This document shows, piece by piece, positions 1 to 9,058 of a stretch of 64,000 bases of DNA. The notes beneath the pieces were generated by a model that saw nothing but the letters and a program-made list of their open reading frames with translations, had not been told where the DNA came from and did no database searches. The stretch's first letter is position 1; the number at the start of each line of letters is the position of its first letter. This stretch comes from Bacteroidales bacterium (GTDB lineage Bacteria; Bacteroidota; Bacteroidia; Bacteroidales; JAADGE01). The DNA lies in the NCBI GenBank assembly GCA_021648725.1, contig JAKISF010000011.1:1-64000 (forward strand), given 5' to 3'. Both the position numbers and the translations under genes were made by a program.

Positions 1-184
1 AGTTTATCAAATAAAATCAGCGATATTAATAGCTTGTATAATTTGTTCTAAATTAACAATTTACAATCAAACTAACAACTTTTTTTCATTATTTCGAGCA
101 TTTTTTTAACTTCGTAAAGTAGAATTAGGTAAAACAAAAAATAAAAAGGAAATAGTTAATCTATATAATGACTTATCTGCAGAG

Positions 185-1603
185 ATGCTGAATCAATGTT
201 CAGATTCTGCATTATATTATGCGGAGAAAGCCCTGCAACTATCAAAAACATTAAAATATAAAAAAGGCACTGCATATTCATATTTGTCTTTGGGAAGCGT
301 TTCAATTGTTGAGGGTAAGCTTGATAAGTCTTTTGATTGTTTTATGAATGCGTTAAATATATTTGAAAAAGATAATGATTCAATAGGTATAAGTAAATCA
401 TATTTAAAACTTGGCTATACATATTATCACCTTAAAGAATTTACAAAAGCACAAAAATATAATATGCTTTCGTTACAATTTTTGAAAAGCAGCGATTATA
501 AAGAACTTCAAAACACATACAATAATGTCGGTTTGGTATATTCATCATTGGATATGCCTGATTCTGCACTATACTACTATCAAAAATCAATTAGTTCTTC
601 AAAGAATATAAACGGCAGAAAAAATATCTTCTATGAGTTAGGAAACATTGCAAACCTTCACTTAAACAAGGGAAATTATAAAAAAGCATTAGAAACCTAT
701 TTGGAAGTTAAAAAGATGTCAGAGGAATATAGGGATAAAAGTTCTGTTTCAATTTCATTTTGTAATTTATCAGAAGTTTATTTTTTAATGGCTGAAAAAG
801 AGCAAATTATTAACAAGAAAAAAAACTACAACCGGCTGTCTGTAAGTTATGCCGATTCTGCATTAACTACGGCCAAGTCTGTTAATTCTCTGATTTTAAT
901 AAATTATTCTTATGAGCGATTATTTCAATCATATAAAGGATTAAATGATTATAAAAATGCTTTTTTATATTTGGATTCATTTGTAACTGTTAAGGATAGT
1001 TTATTCGATATAAGTAAAATTTCTGAATTTGAAAAATTAGAGAACAAATATCAAACAGAGAAACAACATTTAGAGATAGAAAGTTATAAAAAAACTGAAA
1101 ACCTAAACGAAGCGATAATAAAAAAGCAAAACCAAACAATTTTGTTCGGAATTATTTCAATAGTCATTATTCTTGGTCTTTTTTTATTCTTGATATTATC
1201 ATACAGAAAAAAACTTAAAACCAATAAGGAAATCAATGAGAAAAATAAGGCAATATTAAATCAACGTTCTGAAATTGCTGCTCAAAGAGATAAAATGAGC
1301 GAATTAGCTTTTGAATTGAAAAGAGCAAATAAGAAAAAAAATAAAGCCAATAAGCGTTTGAGTGAATTGAATGAATCTGTTATAAAACAGAGAAAAGAAA
1401 TTGCTTCACAAAGAGACAAAATGAGTGAGTTAGCCTTTGAATTAAAGAAATTAAACAAAACAAAGAATAAGTTTATTTCTGTGCTTGCCCATGATTTAAA
1501 AAACCCTTTTCAGTCAATTTTAGGTTTCTCCGAGTTAATTAAAGAGCAAACACTAAAAGGTAAGTTTGATAAAGTAAACATGTTTTCCGATTATTATTTA
1601 TAA
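185..1603 (+). pseudogene. TPR sensor histidine kinase, N-terminal fragment (truncated and frameshifted)
   Basis: This is the front part of a cytoplasmic-signalling histidine kinase of the Bacteroidota TPR type. Tetratricopeptide-like helices fill about residues 1-300, one membrane helix lies at about 318-338, and a coiled coil leads to an H-box (AHDLKNP) near residue 435. The frame stops at 1603, in the middle of the dimerisation domain, and the catalytic half continues in another frame. In-frame TPR-like sequence is also open upstream from about 110 with no start codon and a stop at 107, so the original signal peptide and first residues look lost; ATG 185 is only the first internal Met. The coiled coil holds a 42-residue tandem duplication. 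A sequencing error could explain the frameshift but not the missing start. Confidence 0.75.
1262..1471 (+). repeat. 42-codon tandem repeat in the kinase coiled coil
   Basis: The segment starting QRSEIAAQRDKMSELAFELK (codons from 1262) recurs as QRKEIASQRDKMSELAFELK (codons from 1388). The offset is 126 nt, or 42 residues. Forty-two is six heptads, so the repeat lengthens the signalling helix without changing its register. Confidence 0.8.
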
Positions 1604-2147
1604 TACAGCTGCCGGCACATATAATTTACTTGAAAATTTGTTAGATTGGGCAAAAGCACAAGCCGGAATTATGAGGTATAAACCCGAAAACATTTTATTA
1701 TATGATATTATTAAAGAGAGTATTTATATAATAAGAAATTCGGCAGAAGCTAAAAATATAGATTTAAAAGTGCTGTGTGATAAATCAACGGAAGTATTTG
1801 CCGACAAATCTATGATAGCTGCTGTTATAAGAAATTTGGTTACTAATGCGATTAAATTTACTGAGCGAAACGGAGAAGTTATTGTAAGTTCAGAAAAAAA
1901 TAATCAAGATGTAATAATAACAGTTAAAGATACCGGAATAGGGATTAAAGAAGAAAAATTTTCAAAGTTATTCAGAGCTGATTTTGATTTTTCAACTTTC
2001 GGAACAGAAAATGAAAAAGGCTCAGGTTTCGGCTTGTCTGTTTGTAAAGATTTTATACAAAAAAATGGCGGAACAATTAAGGTAAAGAGCAAACAGGGAG
2101 AAGGAAGTTCGTTTATTATAACAATACCGCTTTCAAAACAAAACTAA
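1590..2147 (+). pseudogene. Histidine kinase, C-terminal ATPase fragment (frameshifted remainder)
   Basis: This is the ATP-binding half of the kinase begun upstream. Read from about 1590 it continues the kinase fold with TAAGTYNLLENLLDWA, the usual sequence between H-box and N-box in this family. It then shows an N-box (RNLVTNAIKFT), a G1 box (DTGIGI) and a G2 box (GSGFGLSV), and stops at 2147. Joining the two parts needs one extra base (or two missing) to be bypassed within about 1589-1601, a T/A-rich stretch. The first start codon available in this frame is TTG at 1638, which lies inside the conserved domain, so independent translation is unlikely. No response-regulator domain follows. Confidence 0.75.
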
Positions 2148-2238
2148 GTTTTCTATGTTTTGAATAGATAGTCTTTACAATATTATTCTCTTTGATAATA
2201 AACTTTCCTTATTAAAAACAGATTATATTAATTAAAAT

Positions 2239-2784
2239 TTAAAATCGCTTTAAATCATCAAAACTGAAAGTCCATTCCGGAGTATTTAATTCTCCTGATT
2301 CTTTCAATTTATACCAAGGAGATAAATTCTCATCATTCGGGTTTTTTAGTATATGAATATCCTGTGCCGGCATATAACTTTGCGATAACATAAAAACAAT
2401 TTCTCCTGTATCATTTTTTGCAACATCCATAACGCTAACAGCATGTCCGTAAGGATTTCCTTTTTGTATAAAAACATCTCCGATTTGAATATTTCTCGGC
2501 GACTCCACTTTTTTAAGCTCCTTTTTCAAAGATGCAGTATTAGCATAAGAAAAAATATAATCCATATACTTTCTGAATTTTTTATGAGAAAAATCTCCTT
2601 TTGCATAAGTGCTGAAAAATCTCGGTTTTCCGTCAGACAAGAAATTAAAATGAATGTCAGAATATCTTTTTTGCCCAAATAAATATTCTCCTCTTAATCG
2701 CATTACGGCATCTGCACATTGTTGCAAATCTCTTGTTCCTGCATCAATTTTCAGTACGGCAAATTGTACCGATTGATTATATTT
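2239..2784 (-). pseudogene. DUF4846 lipoprotein, 3' part separated by IS insertion
   Basis: This is the C-terminal two-thirds of a DUF4846 family protein, of unknown function and common in Bacteroidota. The diagnostic stretch DLQQCADAVMRLRGEYL lies near the insertion, and the reading frame stays open across it up to the IS end at 2785. With one copy of the 8-bp target duplication removed, the frame joins exactly to the 5' part at 4320-4615 (834 nt, 277 residues), reading ...GELKYN-QSVQFAVLKID... ATG 2727 is an internal Met and probably not a true start. Nothing suggests a frameshift besides the insertion, so the disruption may be recent. Confidence 0.85.
2777..2784. repeat. Target-site duplication, left copy (TTATATTT)
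   Basis: TTATATTT stands immediately outside the left terminal repeat and is repeated at 4320-4327 outside the right one. Eight bases is the usual duplication length of IS1595-family elements. Confidence 0.9.
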
Positions 2785-2805
2785 CGGAATTATAAATTAA
2801 TTGGG
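2785..2805 (+). repeat. IS terminal inverted repeat, left
   Basis: Twenty-one bases beginning CGGAATTATAAATT are the exact reverse complement of 4299-4319. The transposase stop codon (2806-2808) directly abuts the inner edge of this repeat. Confidence 0.95.
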
Positions 2806-3795
2806 TTAATTGCTTTTTTTAGTTGTCATGCTTAATTTTACTAATGTTTCAAACATATCATCATCTTTACGATTATTGAATTTAAAGACTGTTTCTGCAA
2901 CATACAAATGTAGTTTCTTTTTTGAAACGTGATGATGTTGCCCCATTATCTGCCTTTTTATAAAAGCCCAAAAACTCTCTATAGTATTTGTGTTAATGCC
3001 TCTGTATGAATACATTTCAGAATGTTCAATTTTAATATGTTCTATTATTTTGCTAAACTGGCTATACCCTTTAAATTCATCAGTTATAACAAGGGATTCA
3101 TCTTTATTCTTAACATGCTTTTCGACTAATTGCTTTAATTCTTTGTATGATAATTTTTTCATTACTTCAGCAACAACATTTCCGTCTCTCTGTACTAAAC
3201 CAACAACCGGTATTTTCTTTTGAGAGCCTCTGCCACGTTTTATATCTTTATCACATGCAACATAACGCTTTGATTTTGTTTCAAAATTAAAACCTTCTTT
3301 TTTATATTCTTTGATTTTTTCATCTAATTCTTTTCGCTCTTTTGGTTCTAAACATTCATCGTTTGACATCGGACGTGGTTTGCCTCCGACAAATGTTTCA
3401 TCTTGTTCTAAAATTCCTTCTAATTTAACTTCGTTGTTTTCTAAAATCATCATTTCCCTTATTTTATGATAACTATTAAGGGCAGTTGGATAGCTAATAT
3501 CAAGATTTCTTTGAAGTTGTAATGCTGATAATCCTTTTTTTGCATCTGATATAATACTAAACATAAAAAGCCACTTTTTTAATGGTATTCTTGTATCGTG
3601 CAAATATGTATTTGTAGTAACAGAGAAAGATTTTTTACAATATGTACATTTAAACCTTTTGTCTTTATTTCGGTTTCCTTTATGCAGTTCCCCACAATAA
3701 GGACATTTACGTTTATTTTTCCAACGAAATGATTCAAAATATTCAACTGCATCAATGTCAGTAGTAAATTTTTCTGTTATTTGGATAATGTTCAT
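2806..3795 (-). CDS. IS1595-family (ISXO2-like) transposase
   Basis: This 329-residue transposase catalyses movement of the surrounding element. An N-terminal zinc ribbon (C31, C34, C50, C53; CPYC and CTYC) probably contacts DNA, followed by a helical region and an RNase H-like catalytic domain. The apparent catalytic residues are D132 (QDETFVGGK), D239 (ITDEFKGY) and E273 (NTIESFWAFIKR), with a lysine seven residues after the glutamate. Length is normal for the family and no stop or frameshift interrupts it. The ATG overlaps the TGA of the upstream passenger gene (ATGA, 3792-3795), which suggests translational coupling. Confidence 0.93.
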   Translation of the reverse strand: MNIIQITEKFTTDIDAVEYFESFRWKNKRKCPYCGELHKGNRNKDKRFKCTYCKKSFSVTTNTYLHDTRIPLKKWLFMFSIISDAKKGLSALQLQRNLDISYPTALNSYHKIREMMILENNEVKLEGILEQDETFVGGKPRPMSNDECLEPKERKELDEKIKEYKKEGFNFETKSKRYVACDKDIKRGRGSQKKIPVVGLVQRDGNVVAEVMKKLSYKELKQLVEKHVKNKDESLVITDEFKGYSQFSKIIEHIKIEHSEMYSYRGINTNTIESFWAFIKRQIMGQHHHVSKKKLHLYVAETVFKFNNRKDDDMFETLVKLSMTTKKSN

Positions 3796-4247
3796 TTTAT
3801 AGTTTTTCCTTCATATATCGTTTGTACTAATTTTTTAATTTTAGATGGTTTTTCATCTAAAATATTTGTTGCCAAATTTTCAACATCCTTACATTCTAAT
3901 TCAAGATAGTTTTTATATTTTTTATTTATAAATTCTCTCCTTTGTTCTTCGTTTGCAAAATCAAGACTGTCTAAATCAGATTTAAATAAATTTCTATTTC
4001 TAATATCATATATAATTTTTGTTATTTTTAATTCTGTTTTTAACTTTTCAATTTTGTAGATTAAAAAGTATGCTAATAAAAATATTCCAATAGCACTTAT
4101 AGCCTGAAATATCCAGTATGTTTGTCCATCTATTTGAATTATTTCCATTTCTTGATTATTTATTGTTAAATTGAATAAAGACCATAAGGATTCTATTTTT
4201 GTTAGAATTACAATTACTATTGATGCTTTAATTGTGAAATTTTTCAT
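3792..4247 (-). CDS. IS passenger gene: small two-TM membrane protein of unknown function
   Basis: This 151-residue protein lies wholly between the terminal repeats, upstream of the transposase, and ends in an ATGA overlap with it. Hydrophobic stretches at about 5-25 and 47-67 suggest two membrane helices, followed by a charged cytoplasmic tail of about 80 residues rich in Lys and Glu with predicted helix. I do not recognise a domain. IS1595-family elements are known to carry unrelated passenger genes. Possible roles include modulating transposition or a small benefit to the host; nothing in the sequence decides this. The short distance to the IS end suggests its promoter lies within the first 50 bases of the element. 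Confidence 0.7.
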   Translation of the reverse strand: MKNFTIKASIVIVILTKIESLWSLFNLTINNQEMEIIQIDGQTYWIFQAISAIGIFLLAYFLIYKIEKLKTELKITKIIYDIRNRNLFKSDLDSLDFANEEQRREFINKKYKNYLELECKDVENLATNILDEKPSKIKKLVQTIYEGKTIK

Positions 4248-4298
4248 AGCTTTGGATTTTAGATTAAAACCACTAAATTAGCTATAAAAACACTAACG

Positions 4299-4319
4299 CC
4301 CAATTAATTTATAATTCCG
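4299..4319 (-). repeat. IS terminal inverted repeat, right
   Basis: This is the exact reverse complement of 2785-2805. Inside it the two ends diverge into a weaker match (TTGGGcgTTAgTG against TTGGGttAAtTG), so the functional repeat may be slightly longer but imperfect. Confidence 0.95.
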
Positions 4320-4327
4320 TTATATTT
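4320..4327. repeat. Target-site duplication, right copy (TTATATTT)
   Basis: This matches 2777-2784 exactly and directly abuts the right IS end. Confidence 0.9.
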
Positions 4328-4615
4328 TAATTCTCCGGTATATAAATACACTATGTTATCTTCGGTTTTTAATTCAAGATTTCTTAAATATTTCCCATAA
4401 GAATCGGAACCAACTTCAATTCTTGTGTACCCTTTAGGAACAGGTATTGATTCAACATTCGTGTATTTTGCTGTTTCCTGCTGTTCAATGGTGTTAAAAA
4501 CAACTTTTTCAATAATCAAAGTGTCTTTTGTCTCTTTTTTATTGTCAGAATTTTGCGAATTACAAGAAATTGTTATTGTGCCGGCTGCGAGCAGAATTAA
4601 AATAATGTTTTTCAT
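4320..4615 (-). pseudogene. DUF4846 lipoprotein, 5' part separated by IS insertion
   Basis: This is the N-terminal third of the DUF4846 gene whose remainder is at 2239-2784. From ATG 4615 it encodes a lipoprotein signal (MKNIILILLAAGTITISC, lipobox before the Cys). The family's opening motif follows: IPVPKGYTRIEVGSDSYGKYLRN, split here as VPKGYTR and SYGKYLRN. The open frame can be extended upstream to 4654, but the signal peptide fits the start at 4615. After YTGELKYN the frame runs into the IS and stops at once, so any product is a fragment of about 100 residues, possibly still exported. Confidence 0.85.
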
Positions 4616-4710
4616 ATTAAAAAATGCTAATTGGAATAATTCTGTTTTATACAAAACTAAAATTTATTTTAAATATTCTTTGTGTTTTAATAAATTTTAC
4701 GGTCAATCAA

Positions 4711-4743
4711 ATTGAAAGAGTTTTGTTTTTTTATTTACATTTG
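4711..4743 (+). promoter_or_regulatory. Putative glpK promoter (Bacteroidota type)
   Basis: A -7 element TACATTTG (4736-4743) matches TAnnTTTG, with ATTG 21 bases upstream as a weak -33 element. The ATG of glpK is 20 bases downstream. Confidence 0.45.
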
Positions 4744-4751
4744 TGTTATAA

Positions 4752-6248
<1,497 letters not shown>

Positions 6249-6258
6249 TTATTTTAAA

Positions 6259-7149
6259 ATGAAAACAAGCCAAAAAAAAGCATACATATACGCAATATCT
6301 GCCGTTTTACTTTGGTCAACAGTTGCCGTATCTTTTAAAATTGCTTTAAGGTATGTAAATTTTTTGCAACTTCTGTTTTTTGCATCTGCTGTAGCTTTAT
6401 TTACTTACCTTATAATAAGTTTACTTTCCGGAAAAATAAAAACGCTTTTTACAATAACGAAAAAAGAATTGCTGTATTCCTCATTTATAGGGTTTTTAAA
6501 CCCCTTTTTATATTATGTGATTTTATTTAAAGCATATTCCTTGCTGCCGGCACAAATTGCACAACCCCTAAACTATCTTTGGCCTGCAATGTTGGTGCTT
6601 TTATCAGCTCCTTTACTGGGGCAAAAACTGAAAATAAAAAGTTTGCTTTCTGTTTTTTTTGGTTTTTTGGGAGTATATGTAATTGCTACTCAGGGTAATG
6701 TGTTTGATTTCAAAGTTGAGAAACCTTTCGGAGTTATTCTTGCAGCCGGAAGTTCTGTTATTTGGGCATTATCTTGGATATTTAATCAAAAAGATAAAAG
6801 AACAGGCGAAAAAAAGTTGTTTTGGGCATTCTTTTTCGGCTTAATTTATATTTCAATAAGTATATTCTTTTTTTCAGAATTTAAACTTCCGAAATTAAAT
6901 GGAATTTTAGCAGTAATTTATGTTGGTTTATTTGAAATGGGAATTACTTTTTTCTTATGGTTAAAAGCACTACAAATAACAGACAGAAACGACAGCATAA
7001 GTAATCTTGTGTTTTTTTCTCCTTTTTTTGCTTTAATATTTATTCATTTTATTCTCGGAGAGAATATATATTACACAACTTTTATAGGTCTTATTTTTAT
7101 TATATCAGGAATTTTTATTCAACAAATTAAAAAAAAACAAAGAAAATAA
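6259..7149 (+). CDS. DMT-superfamily (EamA) permease
   Basis: A 296-residue inner-membrane transporter of the drug/metabolite superfamily, with about ten hydrophobic helices arranged as two EamA repeats (about 8-140 and 155-290). The first repeat begins with SAVLLWSTVAVSFK and the second with SVIWALSWIFNQ, the usual internal resemblance of the family. Substrate cannot be told from sequence; members export amino acids, metabolites or drugs. The gene starts 10 bases after glpK and 24 bases before ruvC, so all three may share a transcript, though a functional link is not evident. Confidence 0.85.
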   Translation: MKTSQKKAYIYAISAVLLWSTVAVSFKIALRYVNFLQLLFFASAVALFTYLIISLLSGKIKTLFTITKKELLYSSFIGFLNPFLYYVILFKAYSLLPAQIAQPLNYLWPAMLVLLSAPLLGQKLKIKSLLSVFFGFLGVYVIATQGNVFDFKVEKPFGVILAAGSSVIWALSWIFNQKDKRTGEKKLFWAFFFGLIYISISIFFFSEFKLPKLNGILAVIYVGLFEMGITFFLWLKALQITDRNDSISNLVFFSPFFALIFIHFILGENIYYTTFIGLIFIISGIFIQQIKKKQRK

Positions 7150-7173
7150 ACATCTTTATCAAAAAAATAACGA

Positions 7174-7728
7174 TTGTCAGAAACTAAAAGCATATTAGGA
7201 ATAGATCCCGGAACAATTTTTACGGGTTGGGGGGTAATTAATATCGTAGGGAAAACACCCCAACTAGAAAGTTTTGGTTATATTGATTTGTCAAAAATAA
7301 AAGACCCTTATGAGAAGTTAAAACTGATTTTTAACAGAACAGTTCAACTAATTGATGAATATAATATTTCGGAAATGGCAATTGAAGCACCTTTTTTCGG
7401 AAAAAATGTACAGTCGATGTTAAAATTAGGCAGAGCACAAGGCGTATCCATTGCTGCGGCACTTTCACGAGATATTGCTGTTTTTGAATATGCACCCCGA
7501 AAAATAAAAATTGCAGTAACCGGAAACGGAAATGCCTCAAAAGAACAAGTTGCAGTTTTTCTTCAAAACATATTAAAATTTAAAGAAATTCCTAAAAAAC
7601 TTGATGCAACTGATGGTTTAGCGGTTGCCCTTTGTCATAATTATCAATCAAAAATAATAGGTGGCGGTTCATATAAAAGTTGGAAGGAATTTATAAACAA
7701 AAATCCCGGAAGGGTTAAAAAGAAGTAA
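7174..7728 (+). CDS. ruvC: Holliday junction resolvase RuvC
   Basis: Endonuclease that cuts four-way DNA junctions symmetrically during recombination, acting with RuvAB. The RNase H-like fold shows the acidic catalytic set: D11 (GIDPGT), E71 (AIEAPFFGKN), and D144 and D147 (LDATDGLAVALCH). The length of 184 residues is usual. The start is TTG at 7174; a stop codon at 7168 lies just upstream in frame and no ATG occurs before the first motif, so the rare start is well supported. ruvA and ruvB are not nearby. The C-terminus is rich in Lys and Gly. Confidence 0.95.
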   Translation: MSETKSILGIDPGTIFTGWGVINIVGKTPQLESFGYIDLSKIKDPYEKLKLIFNRTVQLIDEYNISEMAIEAPFFGKNVQSMLKLGRAQGVSIAAALSRDIAVFEYAPRKIKIAVTGNGNASKEQVAVFLQNILKFKEIPKKLDATDGLAVALCHNYQSKIIGGGSYKSWKEFINKNPGRVKKK

Positions 7729-7908
7729 TACGGTTAATTTAAACAATAAAAACCGGTTGAAAAGTTATTGTTTAAATATTATTTATTAAGTTTGTATTAG
7801 AAATATGTAAACAGTGCATTAAAAAAAGACAAAATTTACATACAAAATGTTATTTCCGGCAAAATAATTGTTTGCTATATAAAGTATTTATTTAAAAACC
7901 ATAATATT

Positions 7909-8967
7909 ATGAAGTTTACTAAGATTTTATTTATCGGACTAATCTTTTTTCTGTTTTCGGGCGGAGTTTTCGGACAAGAGTTAACTTATTCAGCTGCAGA
8001 AGGTTTGTTTAATGAATCTCAAAAGAAAGTATTAGAAAAAGCAGAAAAGTATATTGAAAAAGGAAACAAAAAAATAAAGCAAGCAGAAACAATCGAATCA
8101 AAATATAAAAAGCCGGAAAAGAAAAAGAAGAAAAAAAAGAAAAAGAAGAAAAAAAATAAAGCAAGTAAAACTGATAAAAAAACTTGGGAAGCAAAAAAAC
8201 TAAGAATTCAAGCAGAAAAAGACTATCTAAAAGCATACCAAGATGCAACAACAGTTTATTCCGAAATAATTGTAGGAGCAGATTTTTTTGATGACGGAGA
8301 CCACACAGAAGCACAAGCATTAAATGATGATGCCGTCAGCTTAATAGAAGATGCCGATAAAAAAATGGCGAAATACAATAAAAAAACCGGAGATAAGAAA
8401 GCATTAAAGAAAATGTCTTCTTCCAAAGTTAAAGGAGCAATAGGCGATGCAAGAAGATTAAAAGAAGATGCTTACGACAAACAAAAAGAAGCCTTAGATA
8501 TTGTTTTAAACCAAGGGCGAAAAAAAGAATCTGTTGAAAAAGATAAAGCAGCATGGGCAAATGCTCAAAGCATTAATACAATTGCAGCCTATGAAGATTA
8601 TATAGATAACTTTCCTTCAGGAAAATATGTAAGCAGTGCAAGGTCAATGATACGAAAATTAAAAGCTGAAGAAGAAAAAAATAAGCAACCCGTAATTAAA
8701 TCAAACTATATTTTTAAAGTACAAATTGCAGCTTCAAAAGTGGCATTGTCAAATTATGAGTTAGCTTCTAAATACAGTAATACTGCAGAAATTGAAAAAG
8801 TATATGCAAACTATTATTATAAATACAGAGTCGGTTCATTCTCTACTTATTCACAAGCAGCAAGCCTAAGAGACAGGCTGTTACAATCTTCTGTTTATGA
8901 TGCATTTATAGTTGTATTTGATAAAAACGGAAATCAAATTGAAGTTACTGATGATATGAAAAAATAA
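7909..8967 (+). CDS. Secreted poly-lysine protein with C-terminal SPOR-like domain
   Basis: A 352-residue exported protein. A signal peptide (about 1-22, ending FGQ) is followed by a helical, very lysine-rich part. Residues near 70-85 contain an almost pure Lys run encoded by a homopurine tract (8112-8160). A second helical part (about 90-230) contains Ala/Asp/Lys repeats. Residues 265-340 (YIFKVQIAASK...YYYKYRVGSFSTYSQAASLRD) look like a SPOR domain, which binds denuded peptidoglycan glycans. The basic tract could contact anionic envelope polymers. A periplasmic, wall-associated role is likely; the exact function is unknown. A terminator follows. Confidence 0.75.
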   Translation: MKFTKILFIGLIFFLFSGGVFGQELTYSAAEGLFNESQKKVLEKAEKYIEKGNKKIKQAETIESKYKKPEKKKKKKKKKKKKNKASKTDKKTWEAKKLRIQAEKDYLKAYQDATTVYSEIIVGADFFDDGDHTEAQALNDDAVSLIEDADKKMAKYNKKTGDKKALKKMSSSKVKGAIGDARRLKEDAYDKQKEALDIVLNQGRKKESVEKDKAAWANAQSINTIAAYEDYIDNFPSGKYVSSARSMIRKLKAEEEKNKQPVIKSNYIFKVQIAASKVALSNYELASKYSNTAEIEKVYANYYYKYRVGSFSTYSQAASLRDRLLQSSVYDAFIVVFDKNGNQIEVTDDMKK

Positions 8968-8996
8968 ACTTCTGAACATTGTTTAAAAATATTTTA

Positions 8997-9030
8997 AAAA
9001 AAAGATTGTCATTAAAGGCAGTCTTTTTTT
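8997..9030 (+). terminator. Rho-independent terminator after SPOR gene
   Basis: The stem AAAAAAGATTGTC / GGCAGTCTTTTTT (with two G-U pairs) has a 6-base loop and ends in a run of T. It separates the SPOR gene from the regulator that starts at 9059. Confidence 0.7.
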
Positions 9031-9058
9031 ATACTTTTACAATAAATTTAACTTTATT

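Larger units (their letters stand above)
2785..4319 (-). mobile_element. Complete IS1595-family insertion sequence, 1535 bp
   Basis: The element is bounded by perfect 21-bp inverted repeats (2785-2805 and 4299-4319) and flanked by 8-bp direct repeats. It carries two overlapping minus-strand genes, a passenger membrane protein and a DDE transposase with zinc ribbon. It sits inside a DUF4846 gene whose coding sequence is restored exactly when the element and one target copy are removed. Assignment to IS1595 (ISXO2-like) rests on the transposase architecture, the 8-bp duplication and the known presence of passenger genes in that family. The intact ends and transposase suggest it is, or recently was, active. 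Confidence 0.92.

Noticed and set aside
1589-1603. Programmed frameshift in the histidine kinase
   Set aside because: No slippery heptamer or strong downstream structure was seen, and the gene also lacks a start, so decay fits better.
2785-4319. IS end repeats read as a palindromic target duplication
   Set aside because: The 21-bp repeats are inverted, not direct; the true direct repeat is the 8-bp TTATATTT outside them, and it restores the host gene exactly.
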